The translations under genes and the position numbers were made by a program. This document shows positions 52,711 through 62,142 of a DNA stretch of 64,000 bases, one piece after another. Positions within the stretch are counted from its first letter, which is position 1, and each line of letters opens with the position of its first letter. Source of the stretch: an uncultured Rhodopila sp. (GTDB taxonomy: Bacteria; Pseudomonadota; Alphaproteobacteria; Acetobacterales; Acetobacteraceae); the NCBI RefSeq assembly GCF_903915725.1, contig NZ_CAIWTY010000088.1:1-64000 (forward strand), given 5' to 3'. Under the pieces are notes generated by a model, which saw only the letters and a list, made by a program, of their open reading frames with translations, was not told where the DNA came from and did no database searches.

Positions 52711-54540
52711 ATGACAGCCCGTTTCAGCCTCGGTATCGACCTCGGCACCAGCAACAGCGCGATCGCCATCGCCGATCTGGAGAGCGATCACACACAGATT
52801 GTGGAGGTCGCGCAGCTTGTCGGACAGAGCCAGCTTGGCCAGCGTCCGACATTGGCTTCGTCTTTGTATCTTCCCCATCCCGACGAGTTCCCCGGCGGGT
52901 TCGCCCTGCCCTGGAGCGGCATGGCGGAAACCGCCATCATCGGCCAGTTCGCCCGTGATCACGGCGCGCTGGTGCCGGATCGTCTGGTTTCATCAGCAAA
53001 ATCGTGGCTCTCCAACCCGCATATCGATCCGCGCCAGGCGCTGCTGCCCTGGGCGTCCGAGATCAAGGAGAAGCTGTCGCCGCTGGAGGTCTCGCGGCGC
53101 TACCTGGAGCACCTGAAGAACGCCTTCCTGTTCGCCGAAAAGGCCGAAGGCAAGGATTGGGATATTGCCGACGGCCAGATCGTCCTGACGGTCCCGGCGT
53201 CGTTCGACGAAGTGGCCCGCAGCCTGACCGCGGAGGCCGCCAAGGCTGCCGGACTGGGCGACGTGACGCTGCTGGAAGAACCGCAGGCGGCGTTCTATGC
53301 GTGGACGGAACAGACCGGCAAGGCCTGGCATGACCTGGTCGAACCCGGCGACATCATCTTCGTCTGCGATGTCGGCGGCGGCACGGCAGATTTCAGCCTG
53401 ATCGCCGTCACCGATGTCGATGGCAACCTGGAACTGGAGCGTATCAGTGTCGGCGAGCATATCCTGCTCGGCGGCGACAACATGGATCTGGCGCTGGCCT
53501 ATGCGGTGCGGGCGAAGCTGGAGGCCGAGGGTAAGACGCTCGATGCCTGGCAGTTCCTGGCCCTGGTGCATGGCGTGGCGAAGGCGAAGATCCTGCTGTT
53601 CGAGGATGACTCGCTGAAGGAGGCGCCGCTGGCGGTGCCGTCGCGCGGGTCCAGCCTGATGGCCTCGACGGTGTCGACGTCGCTGGACCGGGCGACGCTG
53701 GAGCAGATCGTGCTCGACGGGTTCTTCGCCAAGACGGCGATCGACGATGTCCCGCGTGAGGGCCGCCGCGGCGGCTTGCAGGAGTTCGGCCTGCCGTATG
53801 CAGCCGATCCGGTGGTCAGCAAGCACATTGCGCGGTTCCTGGGGCGCAGCCTGCAGAATGTGAAGGCGAGCGACAAGCTGAGCGCTTTGGTCGGGGAGCG
53901 AGCCGGCAAGGTCGCGCTGATGCCGACGGCGGTGCTGTTCAATGGCGGCGTGTTCAAGGCCGCCGCGATCCGCGCGCGGATATTGGATTTGTTGACGTCG
54001 TGGAATGAGGGCGCGCCGATACGGGCGTTGCAGGGGTTCGAGCCGGACCTGGCGGTGGCGCGCGGTGCCGCGATTTACGGGCGGCATCGCGTGACCGGCA
54101 AGGGCATGCGGATCAAGGCCGGTGCGGCGCGGTCGTATTACATCGGCCTGGAGACCTCCATGCCGGCGATCCCCGGCTACAACCCGCCGGTGAAGGCGCT
54201 GTGCGTGGTGCCTCAGGGCATGCAGGAGGGCACGGATCTGGTGATCGAGGGCCGCGACTTCGGCCTGGTCACCGGGCGGACGGCGGATTTCCGGTTCTTC
54301 TCCTCGCCCGTGCGCAGCGGTGACAGCAAGGGCGAAGTGCTGCCGGACGCGGAACGGGAGCTGGAGGAGACCAGCCTGCTGGAGATCGAGATTCCGGCGC
54401 TGGACGATTTCCCGGCCGGGCAGGTGGTGCCGGTGCGGATCAACGCTGTGGTGACGGAGCTCGGCACTTTGGAACTCTGGATGCAGCACGTGAATTCCGA
54501 TCGGCGGTGGAAGGTGGAGTTCCAGGTTCGAACGGAGTAG
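52711..54540 (+). CDS. Atypical Hsp70-family protein (first of a pair)
   Basis: 609 residues. Actin-like ATPase motifs: SLGIDLGTSNSAIAIA (phosphate 1), FVCDVGGGTADFSL (phosphate 2), and VLFNGGVFKAAAIRAR (adenosine). The substrate-binding half is short and unlike DnaK, and there is no EEVD-like tail. It lies 67 bp after the DUF2760 gene. Clients are unknown. A second, larger Hsp70 gene follows after a 3-kb accessory insertion. Confidence 0.9.
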   Translation: MTARFSLGIDLGTSNSAIAIADLESDHTQIVEVAQLVGQSQLGQRPTLASSLYLPHPDEFPGGFALPWSGMAETAIIGQFARDHGALVPDRLVSSAKSWLSNPHIDPRQALLPWASEIKEKLSPLEVSRRYLEHLKNAFLFAEKAEGKDWDIADGQIVLTVPASFDEVARSLTAEAAKAAGLGDVTLLEEPQAAFYAWTEQTGKAWHDLVEPGDIIFVCDVGGGTADFSLIAVTDVDGNLELERISVGEHILLGGDNMDLALAYAVRAKLEAEGKTLDAWQFLALVHGVAKAKILLFEDDSLKEAPLAVPSRGSSLMASTVSTSLDRATLEQIVLDGFFAKTAIDDVPREGRRGGLQEFGLPYAADPVVSKHIARFLGRSLQNVKASDKLSALVGERAGKVALMPTAVLFNGGVFKAAAIRARILDLLTSWNEGAPIRALQGFEPDLAVARGAAIYGRHRVTGKGMRIKAGAARSYYIGLETSMPAIPGYNPPVKALCVVPQGMQEGTDLVIEGRDFGLVTGRTADFRFFSSPVRSGDSKGEVLPDAERELEETSLLEIEIPALDDFPAGQVVPVRINAVVTELGTLELWMQHVNSDRRWKVEFQVRTE

Positions 54541-54877
54541 GCGCTGAACGCCTGAAGAACCGGCGGGCGGACGTGTGTTCGTTCGCCGGTTCGTGGCTAT
54601 GCCGGGAGGTGCTCCGGATTCATGTCCGGTTCCGTTCAAATAGTTTGGAAAAGTGTAACTCCCTGATTTGCTTGGCTGCACGCACTCCCCGGAAATCTTG
54701 ACTTCGGCATCACAATCAGCGAACGATTTGGCTTCAGCAAGACTTTGCTGCAACGCCGTCTGATCGCTCATCGATGCGACCCGGGACACATCGTGACCGG
54801 ATCGTTCGTTCATTCTTCCGCAACCTGACCGGGCGGCGCGCAGCAAGGATTACCGAGAGATACAGGGGAGTTCGACA
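54541..54877. other. Intergenic region after the first Hsp70 gene
   Basis: A compositionally mixed, partly AT-richer stretch. No gene recognised. It precedes the DUF1254 gene, whose start has AGGGGAG upstream, and marks the left edge of the accessory patch between the two Hsp70 genes. Confidence 0.4.
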
Positions 54878-56308
54878 ATGATCAGGAAGCGCGACCTGCT
54901 CGCGGCGACGGCCGCCACTGCGTTCGGCACCGTTGCAGCAAGCTATCGGTCCGCCCGCGCGCAGGCAGACCGTCCCGGTATTGTTGGCGCGTTCGAGACC
55001 GCGGAGGCCGCCTTTGTTTTCGGGCTGCCGATCGTCATGAACTACGCCGTGATGTACGAGTACGTCATCGACCGGAAAAGTTCGCAGTTCAAGGCGCCGT
55101 TCAACACCATATGGAATGATGCGCAGGTCTTCACCTGGCGCGACACCGCAATCCCGACACCGAATAGCGACACACCGTATTCGTTGGCCTGGCTGGACCT
55201 GCGCGCCGAGCCGATTGTGCTCTCCGTGCCCGACGTTCCGGCGGGCCGCTATTTCTCCGTCATGATCTGCGACGGCAATACCTACAATGTCGGCTATATC
55301 GGCAGCCGCGCCACGGGACAGGGCGCGGGCTCCTGGCTGGTTGTCGGTCCGGTCTGGCAGGGGCCGACCCCGCCCGGGATCAAGGGCGTGATTCGCTCCA
55401 CGACCTGGTTCGCGCTGGCGGCCTACCGCACGCAGCTCTTTGGCCCGGATGACATTGCGAATGTCGCCGCGGTGCAGCGCGGCTACACGGTGGAGCCGCT
55501 CTCGGCCTTCCTGCACCAGCCAGCGCCGCCGCCGGCGCCCGATATCCACTGGCCGCGCATCGACGCGGAGCTCGCCAAGCGCCACTTCTTCGATTACCTG
55601 GCCTTCGCCCTGCAGTTCAACGCACCGCAGCCGAACGAGGCCGCGATCCGCGCGCAGTTGGCGACGATCGGCATTACCGGCACCGGGGCCGCTCTGCCGG
55701 CCTCGCTCGTCGACCGGCTCGAACTGACGGCCGGCGCTGTTGAGGGCGAGCGCAAGGTGGAGGCCGCGGTCGCCGCTGCCGGCGTGGCGATGAACGGCTG
55801 GCGCGTGACGCCCATCCCCGGCTCACCCGAGGCCTATAACGGCGACTGGACGCTGCGCGCGGTCGCCGCCAAGGCCGGCATCTACGGCAACTCTACCGAG
55901 GAGGCGACCTATCCCTTCACCCGCCACGACGTGACGGGAGGGGAACTCGACGGCAGCAAGGGCCGCTACACGCTGACGTTCGGCCCGAACCAGCTCCCGC
56001 CGGTCAACGCCTTCTGGTCGGTCACCATGTACCATGGCGGGAACCAACTGCTCGTGCAGAACCCGATCGACCGTTACCTGATCAACGCACCGATGCTGCC
56101 GCAGATGAAGCGCAACGCGGATGGCGGGGTGACCATCTATATCCAGAAGGACGACCCCGGCGAGGCGCAGCGTTCGAATTGGCTGCCGGCTCCGAATGGT
56201 CCCATCTATCTTGTCATGCGCCTCTACTGGCCAAGGACCGAGCCGCCGTCGCTGCTGCCGATTGGCCAGGGCGCGTGGCAGCCGCCCGGGGTGGTCCGCG
56301 TTTCGTGA
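54878..56308 (+). CDS. DUF1254/DUF1214 domain protein, exported
   Basis: 476 residues. The N terminus MIRKRDLLAATAATAFGTVA is a twin-Arg-like signal ending near ARAQA. The DUF1254 segment (PNSDTPYSLAWLDLRAEPIV) is followed by DUF1214 at the C terminus (LPPVNAFWSVTMYHGGN...NRYLI-like). These proteins are periplasmic or exported and of unknown function. It has its own ribosome-binding site and no obvious partner. Confidence 0.88.
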   Translation: MIRKRDLLAATAATAFGTVAASYRSARAQADRPGIVGAFETAEAAFVFGLPIVMNYAVMYEYVIDRKSSQFKAPFNTIWNDAQVFTWRDTAIPTPNSDTPYSLAWLDLRAEPIVLSVPDVPAGRYFSVMICDGNTYNVGYIGSRATGQGAGSWLVVGPVWQGPTPPGIKGVIRSTTWFALAAYRTQLFGPDDIANVAAVQRGYTVEPLSAFLHQPAPPPAPDIHWPRIDAELAKRHFFDYLAFALQFNAPQPNEAAIRAQLATIGITGTGAALPASLVDRLELTAGAVEGERKVEAAVAAAGVAMNGWRVTPIPGSPEAYNGDWTLRAVAAKAGIYGNSTEEATYPFTRHDVTGGELDGSKGRYTLTFGPNQLPPVNAFWSVTMYHGGNQLLVQNPIDRYLINAPMLPQMKRNADGGVTIYIQKDDPGEAQRSNWLPAPNGPIYLVMRLYWPRTEPPSLLPIGQGAWQPPGVVRVS

Positions 56309-56576
56309 CGGTATGGGAGAGCGGTGCCGGATTGCCTCGCACCGCCCACCGGGTGATTCGCTGGTCGCGATAAAGTACGACGAAGCGACGCGCGTATGAT
56401 AAAGGTCTGGTTTCCGCTCAGGGGACAGCGAATATAGCAACAGACGTCGGAGATGGGAGCACAGTCCACCTGCAAATCTGTTCCCGCTACCGTCACCCCC
56501 ACCCATTCAGGCAATTGTCCGGTCGCCACGGTGGCCGTGCCATTCCGCGGTTGAAGTTGCTGCGCATCGCACGGCA

Positions 56577-56605
56577 TGTGTATTATCAGCCCCGTTCGGT
56601 ACACA
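56577..56605. promoter_or_regulatory. Inverted repeat upstream of the second vapB
   Basis: TGTGTA, 17 bases, TACACA, ending 12 bp before the vapB start. A GGTACACAT half-site recurs downstream at about 57029. It is a plausible antitoxin operator by position and symmetry only. Confidence 0.35.
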
Positions 56606-56617
56606 TAGGCGCATACG

Positions 56618-56833
56618 GTGCGGACAAACATCGAGATTGACGACAGGCTGATGGCCGAGGCGATGGCCGCGAGCGGCCTGCCGACCAAGCGTGAGACTGT
56701 CGAGGCCGGGTTACGGCTGCTCGCTGGCCGCAAACGCCAGGCCAGTGCACGCGACCTGTTTGGCCGGGTAGAGTGGGAGGGCGACCTCGACGCCGAGCGT
56801 CTCGATGATCCCGCCGGCTTGTCTGCGCGGTGA
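56618..56833 (+). CDS. vapB: VapB-family antitoxin (ribbon-helix-helix)
   Basis: 71 residues from a GTG: MRTNIEIDDRLMAEAMAASG, then KRETVEAGLRLLAGRK. It is a VapB/MazE-like RHH antitoxin with an acidic tail (EWEGDLDAERLDD). Its stop overlaps the GTG of the toxin frame (GTGA). The toxin is truncated, so this is an orphan. Confidence 0.85.
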   Translation: MRTNIEIDDRLMAEAMAASGLPTKRETVEAGLRLLAGRKRQASARDLFGRVEWEGDLDAERLDDPAGLSAR

Positions 56834-56982
56834 CGGCGGCGGTCTTTGTCGACAGTTCGGTCTGGATCGACCATCTCCGCGGCACCGCCACGCCGGGAAC
56901 GCGGACGCTGCGCAGGCTGCTCGACGCGCTCGACCCCGATGCGGGCGAGGACGATTCGGCCGTAGAAGACGGTCCGCTATAG
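56830..56982 (+). pseudogene. vapC: Truncated VapC PIN-domain toxin
   Basis: The frame starts at the coupled GTG and reads MTAAVFVDSSVWIDHLRG, a normal PIN N terminus with the first acidic residue. It continues about 25 more residues (TLRRLLDALDPDAGEDD) and stops at TAG after 50 residues. VapC proteins have about 130, and the remaining catalytic acidic residues are missing. Confidence 0.75.
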
Positions 56983-57078
56983 GCGGCGGAGTTGCCAGAA
57001 TGGACATTCGTTCCGGATATCTGCACCGGGTACACATGATTATTTTTAGCGCGTCACACCGCCCAATGACCGAACCTA

Positions 57079-57282
57079 CTATTCCGCCGCCGCGGCCGTT
57101 GTCTGCACCTCGGCCGAGCGGGCACGCACGTCAAGCACTTCCAGGCTGATCGCATTGCCGGCCGCGTCGAAGTCAAGCATCACCCCCGGTGCCACTTCCT
57201 CCGTGCGCACTGACATAACCCCATCCGCGGCAAACCGGACGAACAAGGCATCCGCCTCGGGGTCATAACTGGTCCTGATCAT
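57079..57282 (-). CDS. DUF2283 family protein
   Basis: 67 residues, MIRTSYDPEADALFVRFAAD with VMLDFDAAGNAISLEVLDVR, the DUF2283 core. It overlaps the DUF4258 gene by 4 bp and is translated second. DUF4258-DUF2283 pairs resemble toxin-antitoxin modules in size and layout, with DUF2283 the likely antitoxin. Confidence 0.85.
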   Translation of the reverse strand: MIRTSYDPEADALFVRFAADGVMSVRTEEVAPGVMLDFDAAGNAISLEVLDVRARSAEVQTTAAAAE

Positions 57283-57587
57283 CGCTTCGCACCTCGATCA
57301 AAGAAGGTCGTGATCACCATAACACCGTCATCGGCCGGACGATGAACAACTCGTAGCACGCGCCCGCCGAAAGCCGCGATGGCTTTGATGGAGCGGGTCC
57401 GCCCCGGCCGCGAGTCAGGTTGCGTCCAGTCGGGGGCACTTATCGTTGCCTCAACCCACGCGAGGTCAATCCCGCGCGACGCCATTGCCTCGGCCGCGTG
57501 CACCGACAGGATGATCTTCAAAGGGCCGGCGCCGGACATGCCGCTGGCATAGGCCACCGCCCCAGCCTCGCGCAACGTTTCGCGCAT
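57279..57587 (-). CDS. DUF4258 family protein
   Basis: 102 residues (86 if started at the ATG at 57539). LKIILSVHAAEAMASRGID and VLRVVHRPADDGVMVITTFFD are the DUF4258 features, a RelE/BrnT-like small fold. As the upstream gene of a coupled pair with DUF2283 it is the toxin candidate, without proof. It lies directly before the divergent second Hsp70 gene. Confidence 0.8.
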   Translation of the reverse strand: MRETLREAGAVAYASGMSGAGPLKIILSVHAAEAMASRGIDLAWVEATISAPDWTQPDSRPGRTRSIKAIAAFGGRVLRVVHRPADDGVMVITTFFDRGAKR

Positions 57588-57672
57588 CTACGCACCCGAT
57601 CACAACCCAACCCCCACATTGAGACCCCGCCCCCAATGTGCCACTCTCCCGCAACCCCAATGAGTCCCCCGG

Positions 57673-60450
57673 ATGGCCCGCGCCCGCTTTTCCATCGGTA
57701 TCGACCTCGGCACCACCAACTCCGCGCTCGCCTTCGCGCCGCTCACCGGCGAGGCCACGCCCGAAATCCTCCCCATCCCCCAATGGGACAGCCTGTCCGG
57801 CCTGACCCAATCGCCGACGCTGCCGTCCTTCCTGTACTACCCGGACGACGCCGTCGCCGCCCAGCTGCTCGGCCGCGACTCCAGATCCGAAAAATGGATC
57901 GCCGGCCGCTTCGCCCGCACCAAAGCCGGGGAAACACCCGGCCGCGTCGTCCACTCCGCCAAATCCTGGCTCTGCCACCATGCCGCCGATCGGCTGGCGC
58001 CGTTTTTGCCGTGGGGGTCCACGGACCTGCCGGGCGGCACGAAAATCTCCCCGGTTCATGCCTCCGCGCTGATCCTGAACTACCTGCGCGGCGCCTGGGA
58101 CGACCGCTTCGCCGCCGCCGGCACCGCCTTCGACGACCAGCAGATCACCGTCACCGTCCCCGCCTCCTTCGACGCCGCCGCGCAAAAACTGACCATCGCC
58201 GCCGCCGAGGATGCCGGCTTTCCCGCCGGCGTCCGCCTGCTGGAGGAACCGCAAGCCGCCTTCTACTGCTGGCTCGAACAGCACGGCCCAACCCACGGCG
58301 TATGGACCCGTCTGGCCGAAGGCGAGCCCGGCCCGAAGCACGTGCTGGTCGTCGATATCGGCGGCGGCACCTCCGATTTCAGCCTGTTCGAGCTGCGCCT
58401 CAACCCCGCGGCCCCGCTGCCGGACATCCGCCGCGTCGCAGTCAGCGAGCACATCCTGCTCGGCGGCGACAACATCGACCTCGCCCTCGCCCACTTGGTC
58501 GAACGGCAGATCACCGGCGGCGGCCAGGGGCATTTCTCCGGCGCGCAATGGGACCAACTGGTCGCCGCCTGCCGCAACCTCAAGGAGCAGGTGCTGTCCG
58601 CCGAAGGTCCCCCCGAAGAACGCTTCACCGTCGCGGTGGCCGCCCGAGGCTCCGGCCTGATCTCCGGCGCGCAGACCGCGGCGATCACCCGCGGCGAGAT
58701 CGAGGGCGTGCTGCTGAACGGCTTTTTCCCCGACTGCGACAAGGCGGCGCGTCCCTACCAGACCCAGGGCGGCCTGCGCGAATGGGGCCTGCCCTACGCC
58801 ACCGACAGCGCCGTCACCCGCCACCTCGCCGAGTTCCTGGCCGACCGCCCGCGCGTCGATGCCGTGCTGTTCAACGGCGGCGCCGTCACCCCCGCGCTGC
58901 TCCGCCAGCGCATCACCGCGCAAATCGGCCAATGGCAGGACGGCCACACCCCGCTGGTGCTGGAAAACACCGAACCGGCGCTGGCGGTGGCGCGCGGCGC
59001 CGCCCGCTATGGCGCCCTGCTGCACCGGCAGTCCGGCCAGATCGCCGCCGGCGCCGCCCGCGCGGTTTTCCTGGAAGTGCAGGGCACCGCCGCCGAATCC
59101 GCCCTGGTCTGCGTCCTGCCCCGCGAGGCGGCTCCTGAACAGCCGTTCGAGATCGCCGTACCCGGCCTCGCCGTGCGGACGGACCAGCCGGTGCGCTTCC
59201 GCGCCTATTCCTCCACCCGGCATCGCGGCAGCCAGGCCGGCGACATCCTGGAATGGCGCAAGAACGATTTTCATGCCCTGCCGCCGCTGCAGACGATCGT
59301 AAAAACCGCGGATGCCTCGCAGGCCGGCACAGTCCCGGTCCGGCTGGTCGCCAAAATGAATGCGCTCGGCCTGTTGCAGATCGACTGCGTCAGCACGGAC
59401 CCGGCGCAGTCCTGGCCGCTGGAATTCAACCTCCGCCCGCAGGACCAGGCCGCCGTCAGCGCACCGCCCGGCGAAGCGGCTGCCGCCTCGGCCGAACCGA
59501 ACGCCACGCCGGAGGTGCTGGACACCGCGCAGAAGCGCATCGCGGCGATGTTCGCCCGCCCGCCATCCGCCACCACCAAGTTCGCGGCCGGCCCGGTCTT
59601 CAAGAGCCTGGAGGGAATCCTCGGACTGCCGAGGGGCGGCTGGAACGGCCCCCTGCTGCGCGCCCTCTGGCGTCCCCTCGCCGATAGCTTCGATCAGCGG
59701 CGGAGATCGGTGGAGCATGAGGAGGCCTGGCTGGTGACGGCGGGCTACCTGCTCCGCCCCGGTTTCGGCGTTGCCGGCGACGACCTGCGCATCGAAAGCC
59801 TGTGGCGCGTCCACGAAACCGGTTCCGGCTTTCCCGGTCGGCGGATCAAGCTACAGGAATACCTGCTCTGGCGCCGGGTCGCCGGCGGCCTGGCTCGCGA
59901 CCACCAAACCAGGCTTGTCGCCGCCGAACTCAATCGCCTGCGCGACGGCAAGGCACCGGACGAGTTCGTGCGCCTGACCGGGGCGCTCGAACTGCTCCCG
60001 GTCGAAACCAAGATCGCGCTGATCACCGGCTATATCGAGACCGCGTTGTCGATGATCTACGACAAGCGGCATTGCGCGCCCTATCTGGCCGCGCTCGGCC
60101 GTTTGCTGAACCGGGCGCCGTTGCGGGCCGGACCGGAGACGGTGGTCTCACCCGATCTGGTGGAACAGGCCTGGAACGCGTTCCGCATCTTCGACTGGTC
60201 GGAGCAGGAGTTGCTGGAAGTGCAGACGATGTTCATGCGGGCGGCACGGGTTGTCGGGGACCGCAGCCTGGACGTGTCCGGGTCCGTGCGCACCGCCATA
60301 GCCGCCAAGCTGGAACAGGCCGGGGTGTCGCCACGTCGAACCGCGAGGATCAAAGGATTCGTCCCGGTCGGACGCTCGGATCGCGCCAGTCTCTACGACG
60401 AATCCCTGCCGCCGGGGCTGATCCTCGGCGCGGACGGCGACGACGAGTAA
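57673..60450 (+). CDS. Large atypical Hsp70-family protein with a DUF3731-type C terminus
   Basis: 925 residues. The Hsp70 ATPase half carries SIGIDLGTTNSALAFA, VVDIGGGTSDFSLF and VLFNGGAVTPALLR. A spacer near residue 600-630 is Ala/Pro-rich. The remaining 300 residues form a helical DUF3731-type domain (LPRGGWNGPLLRALWRPLADSF, YDKRHCAPYLAALGRLLNRAP) in place of a DnaK lid. It is the usual companion of the 609-residue Hsp70 and DUF2760. Here an accessory patch separates them. Confidence 0.9.
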   Translation: MARARFSIGIDLGTTNSALAFAPLTGEATPEILPIPQWDSLSGLTQSPTLPSFLYYPDDAVAAQLLGRDSRSEKWIAGRFARTKAGETPGRVVHSAKSWLCHHAADRLAPFLPWGSTDLPGGTKISPVHASALILNYLRGAWDDRFAAAGTAFDDQQITVTVPASFDAAAQKLTIAAAEDAGFPAGVRLLEEPQAAFYCWLEQHGPTHGVWTRLAEGEPGPKHVLVVDIGGGTSDFSLFELRLNPAAPLPDIRRVAVSEHILLGGDNIDLALAHLVERQITGGGQGHFSGAQWDQLVAACRNLKEQVLSAEGPPEERFTVAVAARGSGLISGAQTAAITRGEIEGVLLNGFFPDCDKAARPYQTQGGLREWGLPYATDSAVTRHLAEFLADRPRVDAVLFNGGAVTPALLRQRITAQIGQWQDGHTPLVLENTEPALAVARGAARYGALLHRQSGQIAAGAARAVFLEVQGTAAESALVCVLPREAAPEQPFEIAVPGLAVRTDQPVRFRAYSSTRHRGSQAGDILEWRKNDFHALPPLQTIVKTADASQAGTVPVRLVAKMNALGLLQIDCVSTDPAQSWPLEFNLRPQDQAAVSAPPGEAAAASAEPNATPEVLDTAQKRIAAMFARPPSATTKFAAGPVFKSLEGILGLPRGGWNGPLLRALWRPLADSFDQRRRSVEHEEAWLVTAGYLLRPGFGVAGDDLRIESLWRVHETGSGFPGRRIKLQEYLLWRRVAGGLARDHQTRLVAAELNRLRDGKAPDEFVRLTGALELLPVETKIALITGYIETALSMIYDKRHCAPYLAALGRLLNRAPLRAGPETVVSPDLVEQAWNAFRIFDWSEQELLEVQTMFMRAARVVGDRSLDVSGSVRTAIAAKLEQAGVSPRRTARIKGFVPVGRSDRASLYDESLPPGLILGADGDDE

Positions 60451-60545
60451 TCGCGGCTTCCCCACCCGACGGATAACCGATCCCTGCCCAGCCGCCGCAC
60501 ATCCCCTGGACCGCGGGTCCAAGCCGCTGTAGGGAAACGGTCATC

Positions 60546-61136
60546 ATGGACCGCACCGCGACCGTCAACCGCACGACCTCGGAAACCGACATTTCCCTGA
60601 CCCTGAACCTCGACGGGACGGGGGTCGCGGACATCGCCACCGGCATCGGCTTTCTCGACCACATGCTGACGTCGCTGGCCCGCCACGGCCTGTTCGACCT
60701 GACCATCCGCGCCCGCGGCGACCTGCATATCGACTTCCACCACACCACCGAGGATGTCGGCATTGTCCTGGGGGCCGCGTTCGTGCAGGCGTTGGGCGAC
60801 AAGCGCGGCATCCGCCGCTTCGGCCATGCGTTGATCCCGATGGACGAAACCCTGGCGGAGGCCGCGGTCGACATCTCCGGCCGCCCCTTCCTGGCCTGGA
60901 ACGTCGACTTCGAACGCCCGAAAATCGGCGAGATGGACACCGAGTTGTTCGAGGAATTTTTCCGCGCCCTGGCGTTCAACGCGCTGATCACCCTGCACGT
61001 CACGCGCCGCGCCGGCCGCAACGCGCACCACGTGGCGGAGGCCGCGTTCAAGGCCACCGCCCGCGCCCTGCGCATGGCCGTCGAACCCGACCCTCGTATC
61101 GGCAACGCCATTCCATCCACCAAGGGGGCGCTGTGA
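60546..61136 (+). CDS. hisB: Imidazoleglycerol-phosphate dehydratase
   Basis: 196 residues, the sixth step of histidine synthesis. Metal-binding motifs [24 protein letters not shown] and [20 protein letters not shown] are all present. It is the first his gene in the window, and its stop overlaps the DUF2628 start (GTGA). Confidence 0.97.
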   Translation: MDRTATVNRTTSETDISLTLNLDGTGVADIATGIGFLDHMLTSLARHGLFDLTIRARGDLHIDFHHTTEDVGIVLGAAFVQALGDKRGIRRFGHALIPMDETLAEAAVDISGRPFLAWNVDFERPKIGEMDTELFEEFFRALAFNALITLHVTRRAGRNAHHVAEAAFKATARALRMAVEPDPRIGNAIPSTKGAL

Positions 61137-61504
61137 AGCTCTACAGCGCGCATCTCAAGGCCGATGCCGAACCGGTGCTGGTGCCGGAAGGCTTTTCCTG
61201 CGGCGCGCTGATCTTCGGCCCGCTCTGGCTCGCCGTTCACCGCGCCTGGGTCGCCGCCGGGCTGAGTTTCGCCGCCTTCGTCTTTATTGTCATGCTGGTG
61301 CCGGAGCCCGCCGCGACGATCCTGTCCGCCGGCCTCGCCATCATCCTCGGGCTCATCGGCAACGACCTGCGGTCCGCCGCCCTGGAGCATCGCGGCTACA
61401 CCCTGCTGCACGTCCTCGCCGCGCGCGGCCGGGATGAAGCGTGGATGCGGCTGATCGCCAGCCGCCCCGATCTGAAGGCGCGCTACCGGCCGGAGGTGAC
61501 ATGA
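61133..61504 (+). CDS. DUF2628 membrane protein inside the his operon
   Basis: 123 residues from a GTG overlapping the hisB stop. Two or three hydrophobic helices (near 22-45, 46-66, 70-85), with [19 protein letters not shown] matching DUF2628. It overlaps the hisH start by 4 bp, so it is translated with the operon. A DUF2628 gene at this place is common in Rhodospirillales, but its link to histidine synthesis is unknown. Confidence 0.85.
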   Translation: MKLYSAHLKADAEPVLVPEGFSCGALIFGPLWLAVHRAWVAAGLSFAAFVFIVMLVPEPAATILSAGLAIILGLIGNDLRSAALEHRGYTLLHVLAARGRDEAWMRLIASRPDLKARYRPEVT

Positions 61505-62139
61505 TGAAGATCGCCGTCGTCGACTACGGCAGCGGCAATCTCGCCTCGGCCTCGCGTGCCTTGGCTTTGGCGGCGGAACGGGCGGGCATCGAGGCCAGCG
61601 TCGAGGTGACGGCGGATCCGGCCAACGTCGCCGCTGCGGATCGGATCGTCCTGCCCGGGCAGGGTGCCTTCGCGGACTGCGCCAGCGGCCTGGACGCAGT
61701 GCCCGGCATGCGCCAGGCGATCGAAGACGCCACGGCGCGCGGCGCACCGTTCCTCGGCATCTGCGTCGGCATGCAACTGATGGCCGAGCGCGGGTTGGAG
61801 CATACCGTCACGCCCGGCTTCGGCTGGATCAAGGGCGACGTGGCGGAGATGGAAGCCGCGGGCCTGCGCCTGCCGCAGATGGGCTGGAACGGCCTCGATT
61901 TCGCGCCCGGCTCGCATCCGCTGCTCGATGGGCTGCAGCCGGACGACCATGTCTACTTTGTGCATAGCTATGCGCTGACCGGCGGCCTGGCGTCCGAGAC
62001 CATCGCCACCACCGAGTATGGGGGAAAGGTTGCCGCCATCGTGGTGTCGGGCAACCGCGCCGGCACCCAGTTTCACGTCGAGAAAAGCCAGGACATCGGC
62101 ATCCGCCTGTTGAGCAATTTCCTCCGTTGGACACCGTAG
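61501..62139 (+). CDS. hisH: Imidazole glycerol phosphate synthase, glutamine amidotransferase subunit
   Basis: 212 residues, class I amidotransferase. The nucleophile Cys is in FLGICVGMQLM, with the oxyanion motif in VVDYGSGNL and the His-x-Glu in GTQFHVEKSQ. It supplies ammonia to HisF. The ATG at 61501 is followed by a second ATG, and either could be used. Confidence 0.96.
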   Translation: MMKIAVVDYGSGNLASASRALALAAERAGIEASVEVTADPANVAAADRIVLPGQGAFADCASGLDAVPGMRQAIEDATARGAPFLGICVGMQLMAERGLEHTVTPGFGWIKGDVAEMEAAGLRLPQMGWNGLDFAPGSHPLLDGLQPDDHVYFVHSYALTGGLASETIATTEYGGKVAAIVVSGNRAGTQFHVEKSQDIGIRLLSNFLRWTP

Positions 62140-62142
62140 ACC

